Shown here in pieces: positions 14,644 to 18,017 of a stretch of 18,017 nucleotides of DNA. How positions within the stretch are numbered: position 1 is the first letter of the stretch; every line of letters starts with the position of its first letter. This DNA is from JBGOUV01 sp041477815. Its GTDB lineage: Bacteria; Acidobacteriota; Terriglobia; Bryobacterales; JACQDG01. The notes under the pieces were generated by a model. It was given only the letters and a program-made list of their open reading frames with translations, made no database searches and was not told where the DNA came from. Both the position numbers and the translations under genes were made by a program. The stretch spans positions 1 to 18,017 of the forward strand of contig JBGOUV010000097.1 of NCBI GenBank assembly GCA_041477815.1. The letters run 5' to 3'.

Positions 14644-17268
14644 GTGACCGGCCGGACCATCTCCCACTACCGCATCGTGCAGAAGCTCGGCGGCGGCGGG
14701 ATGGGCGTGGTGTACCAGGCCGAGGACACCCGCCTCAAGCGCCACGTCGCCTTGAAGTTCCTCCCTCCGGACCTCTGCTGCGACCCCATCGCCGTAGAGC
14801 GCTTCCGCCGCGAGGCCCAGGCCGCCAGCGCCCTCAACCACCCCAACATCTGCACCATCTACGACATCGGCGAGCACGAAGGCGAGCAATACATCGTCAT
14901 GGAGCTGCTGGAGGGCCACAGCCTCAAGCAGCGCCTGGAGCAGGGCCTGCTACCCCAGGACCAGCTCCTGGAGTTCGCCACCCAAATCGCCGACGCCCTC
15001 GATGCCGCCCACGCCGCAGGCATCGTCCACCGTGATATCAAGCCGGGAAATCTCTTCCTCACCCGCCGCGGCCACGCCAAGATCCTCGACTTCGGCTTGG
15101 CCAAGCTCGCCCCCGCCGCCGCCGGTCCCGAGCTATCGACCATCACGGTTCGCGAGGCCCTTTCACGCCCGGGCACGGTGATGGGAACCGCCGCCTACAT
15201 GTCTCCCGAGCAGGCCCGCGCCGAGGAGGTGGACGCTCGCTCCGACCTGTTCTCCTTCGGTGCTGTGCTCTACGAAATGACCGCGGGCCGCATGGCGTTC
15301 ACCGGCACGTCTAACCCCGTCGTCTTCGAGGCCATCCTGAATCGCACTCCGGAGGTTCCGGCAGGGCTCGACCCGGAACTCTCCCGCATCGTCTCGAAGG
15401 CCCTTGAAAAGGACCGCGCCCTGCGCTACCAGACCGCCGCCGATCTCCGCGCCGATCTGAAGCGCCTCCAACGCAGCACTGCATCGGTGGCCGCCGCGGC
15501 CCCGGCGCGCCGCTCTCGCCGTTTCGCCGGGGTGATCGCCGCCGCCGGCCTGCTGGCCCTGGTCGTCGCTATCTGGCTCACCTCCCGGACGAGACCGGCG
15601 CCTCCTCCCTCCCGCTCCGACTATGTCCAGCTCACCAACTTCCCCGACTCGGTCACCCAGCCCGCCCTTTCCCCCGACGGCCGCATGCTCACCTTCCTCC
15701 GCGGCCCCCTCACCTTCCTCGGCCGCAGCCAGGTCTACGTCAAGATGCTCCCCGACGGCGAGCCCGTCCAGCTTACCCGCGACGATTTCCCCAAGATGAG
15801 CCCCGTCTTCTCCCCCGACGGCTCCCGCATCGCCTACACGGTCCTGGCCGCCAGCAGCAACTGGGATACCTGGGTCGTACCAGTGCTCGGCGGCGCCCCG
15901 CAGTCCTGGCTTCCCAACGCCTCCGGACTGGTCTGGATCGGCCCCCGCCGGCTCCTCTTCTCCGAAATCAAGAGAGGCCACCACATGGCCATCGTGACTT
16001 CCCTCGACAGCCGCGCCGAAAGCCGGGACGTGTACGTACCCGCCCACGAGAATGCCATGGGTCATCGCTCCTACGCCTCACCCGACGGCAAGTGGACGCT
16101 GGTAGTCGAGATGGACGAGAAGAGTTTCTGGCTGCCGTGCCGGCTAGGGCCTCTGGACGCCGGCTCTCCCGGTCGCCCCGTCGGGCCGCCCGGCGCGCCC
16201 TGCACCTTCGCTGCCTGGTCGCCCGACGGGAAGTGGATGTACTTCAGCGCCAACGCCGGCGACAACTACCATCTCTGGCGCCAGCGCTTCCCGGACGGCC
16301 GGCCCGAGCAGCTTACCTCCGGCCCCACCGAGGAAGAAGGGCTCGCCTTGGCCCCGGACGGCCGCTCCCTCGTCACCGCCATCGGCCTCCGCCAGCGCCC
16401 GGTCACCTTCCACGACGCCTCCGGCGATCGCCAGGTCTCCCTCGAGGGCTACGCCGTCTGGCCCCGGCTTCACCTCCCCAGCCGCAGGGTTTGCTATCGT
16501 ATCGGCAACCCCGGACTGCTGACGCAAGCGAGCGAATTGTGGACCGCCGACCTCGATTCGGGACGCGCCGAGCCGTTGCTTCCCGGCTTCCGCGTGATCT
16601 TCTATGACGTGGCGCCGGACGGTCGTCTGCTGGTCTGCGCGGTGGACCAAACCGGCCAGCCGCATCCCTGGCTGGCCCGGCTCGACCGTCGTTCCGCCCC
16701 CCGCCAGATTCCCAACACCGAGACCACACGGGCCCTCTTCGCGCCGGCGGGCGAGATGTTCGTCCAGAGCAACGAGGGCAACGAACAGTTCCTGTTCCGA
16801 CTGCGCGAGGATGGCACCGAACGTCGCAAGGCCAATCCAGAACCGCTGATGGAAATCTATGGCGCCTCGCCCGACGGCCAGTGGGTCACCGCTATGGGAT
16901 CGGTTCCCGGTGGCGAGGCAGGTCAGGCCGTCTTCGCCTACTCGACCACCGGCGCAGCCCGCGTCCGTGTCTGCGATCCTCCCTGCCGGCTTCTGTGGGC
17001 GCCCGACGGCAAGTTCCTGTACTTCTCCTTCCCTAGCGGCTACATGAGCCTCGCCGCCACCGGCCGCACCTATGTCGTGCCCTCCAAACCAGGCACGCTG
17101 TTCCCCGACCTGCCCCCCGGCGGCTTCCGCTCCGGCGCGGACCTGGCCGCCGTACCGGGAGTCCGCATCATCGAGGCGGCCGACGTGGCCCCTGGCCCCA
17201 CCCCCGGCGTCTACGTCTTCTCCCGCGAGAACGTCCAGCGCAATCTCTACCGCCTCCCGCTGAAGTAA
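14644..17268 (+). CDS. Membrane-bound Ser/Thr protein kinase with PD40 beta-propeller sensor
   Basis: An 874-residue Hanks-type kinase fused to a propeller. The kinase domain (about 8-275) has the glycine loop GGGGMG (16-21), ATP lysine in ALKF (Lys38), an alpha-C Glu (Glu57), HRDIKPGN (Asp131), DFG (149-151), and SPEQ (187-190) in place of APE, all as expected for an active PknB-type enzyme. A basic patch and one membrane segment (about 294-313) follow. Residues about 325-870 hold repeated PD40 signatures: ALSPDGRMLTF, FSPDGSRIAYT, WSPDGKWMYFS, LAPDGRSLVT, VAPDGRLLVCA, ASPDGQWVT and WAPDGKFLYFS. The propeller should lie outside the membrane and bind a ligand or partner, controlling the cytoplasmic kinase. 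This architecture is frequent in Acidobacteriota. GTG 14644 is the only start that keeps the glycine loop. It ends 7 bp from the convergent MazF gene. Confidence 0.92.
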   Translation: MTGRTISHYRIVQKLGGGGMGVVYQAEDTRLKRHVALKFLPPDLCCDPIAVERFRREAQAASALNHPNICTIYDIGEHEGEQYIVMELLEGHSLKQRLEQGLLPQDQLLEFATQIADALDAAHAAGIVHRDIKPGNLFLTRRGHAKILDFGLAKLAPAAAGPELSTITVREALSRPGTVMGTAAYMSPEQARAEEVDARSDLFSFGAVLYEMTAGRMAFTGTSNPVVFEAILNRTPEVPAGLDPELSRIVSKALEKDRALRYQTAADLRADLKRLQRSTASVAAAAPARRSRRFAGVIAAAGLLALVVAIWLTSRTRPAPPPSRSDYVQLTNFPDSVTQPALSPDGRMLTFLRGPLTFLGRSQVYVKMLPDGEPVQLTRDDFPKMSPVFSPDGSRIAYTVLAASSNWDTWVVPVLGGAPQSWLPNASGLVWIGPRRLLFSEIKRGHHMAIVTSLDSRAESRDVYVPAHENAMGHRSYASPDGKWTLVVEMDEKSFWLPCRLGPLDAGSPGRPVGPPGAPCTFAAWSPDGKWMYFSANAGDNYHLWRQRFPDGRPEQLTSGPTEEEGLALAPDGRSLVTAIGLRQRPVTFHDASGDRQVSLEGYAVWPRLHLPSRRVCYRIGNPGLLTQASELWTADLDSGRAEPLLPGFRVIFYDVAPDGRLLVCAVDQTGQPHPWLARLDRRSAPRQIPNTETTRALFAPAGEMFVQSNEGNEQFLFRLREDGTERRKANPEPLMEIYGASPDGQWVTAMGSVPGGEAGQAVFAYSTTGAARVRVCDPPCRLLWAPDGKFLYFSFPSGYMSLAATGRTYVVPSKPGTLFPDLPPGGFRSGADLAAVPGVRIIEAADVAPGPTPGVYVFSRENVQRNLYRLPLK

Positions 17269-17275
17269 TCTGGCC

Positions 17276-17629
17276 TCAAAGACTCAGCACCAGCCGCAAG
17301 GCCCGCTCCACTTCCTCCATCCGGGGAGCGGGCATGCTTCCAACCCGATCCACAAAGCGCCCCGGATCGAGCGATCGGACCTGGAAGCAAAGGAAGACCG
17401 TATCGATTCCCAAACCGGTTTCGCCGGCGGTCACCCGCACGTTCGTGGGATAGTCCCGAGGGACGTTCCGGGCGTCCGTACCGACCACCACACTCACGAC
17501 CAGCGGTTGGCGGTTGATCGCATCTACCGACACCACCAAAACCGGACGGCGACCCGCCTGCTCCCGACCCTTGGTCGGATTCAACTGCACGAAGTAGATC
17601 TGCCCCCGGCTGATCACGTTAGAGCCCAT
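17276..17629 (-). CDS. mazF: MazF-family endoribonuclease toxin
   Basis: A 117-residue protein with the MazF/PemK pattern: RGQIYFVQLNPTKGREQAGRRPVLVVS (residues 8-34) contains the strand-loop with the conserved Arg-Pro (28-29), VVVGTDAR follows where MazF carries its catalytic Thr region, then GLGIDTVFLCFQVRSLDPGR and a C-terminal helix. Members cut mRNA at short sequence motifs in single strands. The ATG at 17629 overlaps the antitoxin gene by 11 bp, the usual coupling; a GTG at 17617, one base after the antitoxin stop, is the alternative. The frame upstream of 17629 is a shadow of the antitoxin gene. No frameshift or missing segment is visible, so it is probably functional. Confidence 0.85.
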   Translation of the reverse strand: MGSNVISRGQIYFVQLNPTKGREQAGRRPVLVVSVDAINRQPLVVSVVVGTDARNVPRDYPTNVRVTAGETGLGIDTVFLCFQVRSLDPGRFVDRVGSMPAPRMEEVERALRLVLSL

Positions 17630-17885
17630 CGGCGTCGGCCCGGCGGAACTCTCGCGAGATAGCGCGACATTCGGACCGCAACGCCGGGTCCGCCGCCATC
17701 TGCTCCATGGCCCGCTCAAAGGCCAGGCGGCGCCGGCGGGCGGCGAACTCCTGCAAGGCGACGGTAACCAGACGGTTCCAGTTGTGGCGCAGCTCCGGTC
17801 CTGCCAGCGAACTGGCCTCCTGGACGAGGCGACGAGGAAGGGCGACACTCCGCCGCACGGTATTGCTCTTGGCTCTCGATGTCAT
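17619..17885 (-). CDS. Ribbon-helix-helix antitoxin paired with MazF
   Basis: An 88-residue basic protein. The N-terminus (TVRRSVALPRRLVQEASSLAGPELRHNWNRLVTVALQEFAARRRR, about 9-53) fits a ribbon-helix-helix DNA-binding fold: one strand, then two helices. The C-terminal half is helical and charged, as expected for the part that wraps the toxin. It overlaps the mazF start, so the pair forms a typical autoregulated module. ATG 17885 is preceded by a run of G (GGGGGG, six bases upstream); an ATG seven codons earlier (17906) is possible. Upstream lies a palindromic candidate operator. Confidence 0.75.
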   Translation of the reverse strand: MTSRAKSNTVRRSVALPRRLVQEASSLAGPELRHNWNRLVTVALQEFAARRRRLAFERAMEQMAADPALRSECRAISREFRRADADGL

Positions 17886-17902
17886 GTCAGCCCCCCAAGA
17901 AC

Positions 17903-17932
17903 ACACCTTATCACACTATTAGGTGTTACCTA
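17903..17932 (-). promoter_or_regulatory. Palindromic candidate operator of the MazF module
   Basis: The 13-bp TAGGTGTTACCTA (17920-17932) is a perfect palindrome around its centre, and ACACCT (17903-17908) is an additional inverted copy of AGGTGT (17921-17926), 12 bp apart. The sites lie 18-47 bp upstream of the antitoxin ATG, where an autorepressing ribbon-helix-helix antitoxin would bind. The palindrome also covers the stop codon of the gene further upstream. Confidence 0.5.
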
Positions 17933-18017
17933 CAGGCTCCCCTCGGGCACACCCCCCGCCTTCAACACCGCCACCTGCGCCGCCGTGAACGGCGGGTCGA
18001 ACAGCCGGCCGTCTTCC
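17930..18017 (-). CDS. C-terminal fragment of a further gene (partial)
   Basis: A minus-strand frame enters from the window edge and ends at TAG 17932-17930, giving 28 residues (EDGRLFDPPFTAAQVAVLKA then GGVPEGSL). Codon third positions are strongly GC, as in the real genes here, which supports coding. The fragment is too short to name a family. It runs in the same direction as the antitoxin, 44 bp upstream. Confidence 0.5.
   Translation of the reverse strand, partial: EDGRLFDPPFTAAQVAVLKAGGVPEGSL

Noticed and set aside
17276..17848. A 190-codon start for MazF reaching to 17848
   Set aside because: The additional N-terminus is antitoxin gene sequence in another frame; the MazF fold starts just after 17629.

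Overview
The window looks like a high-GC chromosome segment from an Acidobacteriota bacterium, most likely of the Solibacter/Bryobacter (Bryobacterales) type. The best marker is the secreted protein at 9721-11283, whose last ~238 residues match what I know of the Solibacter-type C-terminal domain (TIGR03437). A Ser/Thr kinase fused to a PD40 beta-propeller and a Tat-exported Gfo/Idh/MocA oxidoreductase fit the same group. This is judged from sequence memory; no search was run.

Region 1 (1-9332) reads as a loose surface-glycan locus with genes alternating between strands. It holds a GT87-type membrane glycosyltransferase, a GT39/PMT-type membrane glycosyltransferase, a membrane-anchored SGNH esterase, a Tat-exported oxidoreductase, a large GT4 glycosyltransferase with a long unusual N-terminal half, and a secreted NodB-type polysaccharide deacetylase with an extra C-terminal domain. 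Three convergent pairs in or bordering this region overlap at their 3' ends (106, 11 and 11 bp).

Region 2 (9322-9720) is a small scar. A gene for a short coiled-coil protein is split by a 117-bp palindromic MITE-like element. Removing exactly those 117 bp rejoins one reading frame of 86 codons.

Region 3 (9721-13993) carries the secreted TIGR03437 protein. Divergent from it is a translationally coupled pair (ATGA overlap) of a class III PLP aminotransferase and a second, cytoplasmic Gfo/Idh/MocA dehydrogenase, which probably form a two-enzyme route on an unidentified amino-sugar or amino-acid-like substrate.

Region 4 (14011-18017) holds two type II toxin-antitoxin modules flanking the kinase-propeller gene. 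The first is a Phd/YefM-like antitoxin with a RelE-like toxin killed by one in-frame TGA. The second is an apparently intact MazF with a ribbon-helix-helix antitoxin, plus a palindrome-rich upstream region that overlaps the end of the next gene. The first module is visibly less GC-rich than its surroundings, suggesting acquisition.

No rRNA, tRNA, CRISPR array or full-length transposase gene was seen. Promoter calls are by eye and weak. No gene-free stretch exceeds about 300 bases; the longest (2824-3117, between two divergent genes) holds only a candidate promoter and nothing else I recognise.
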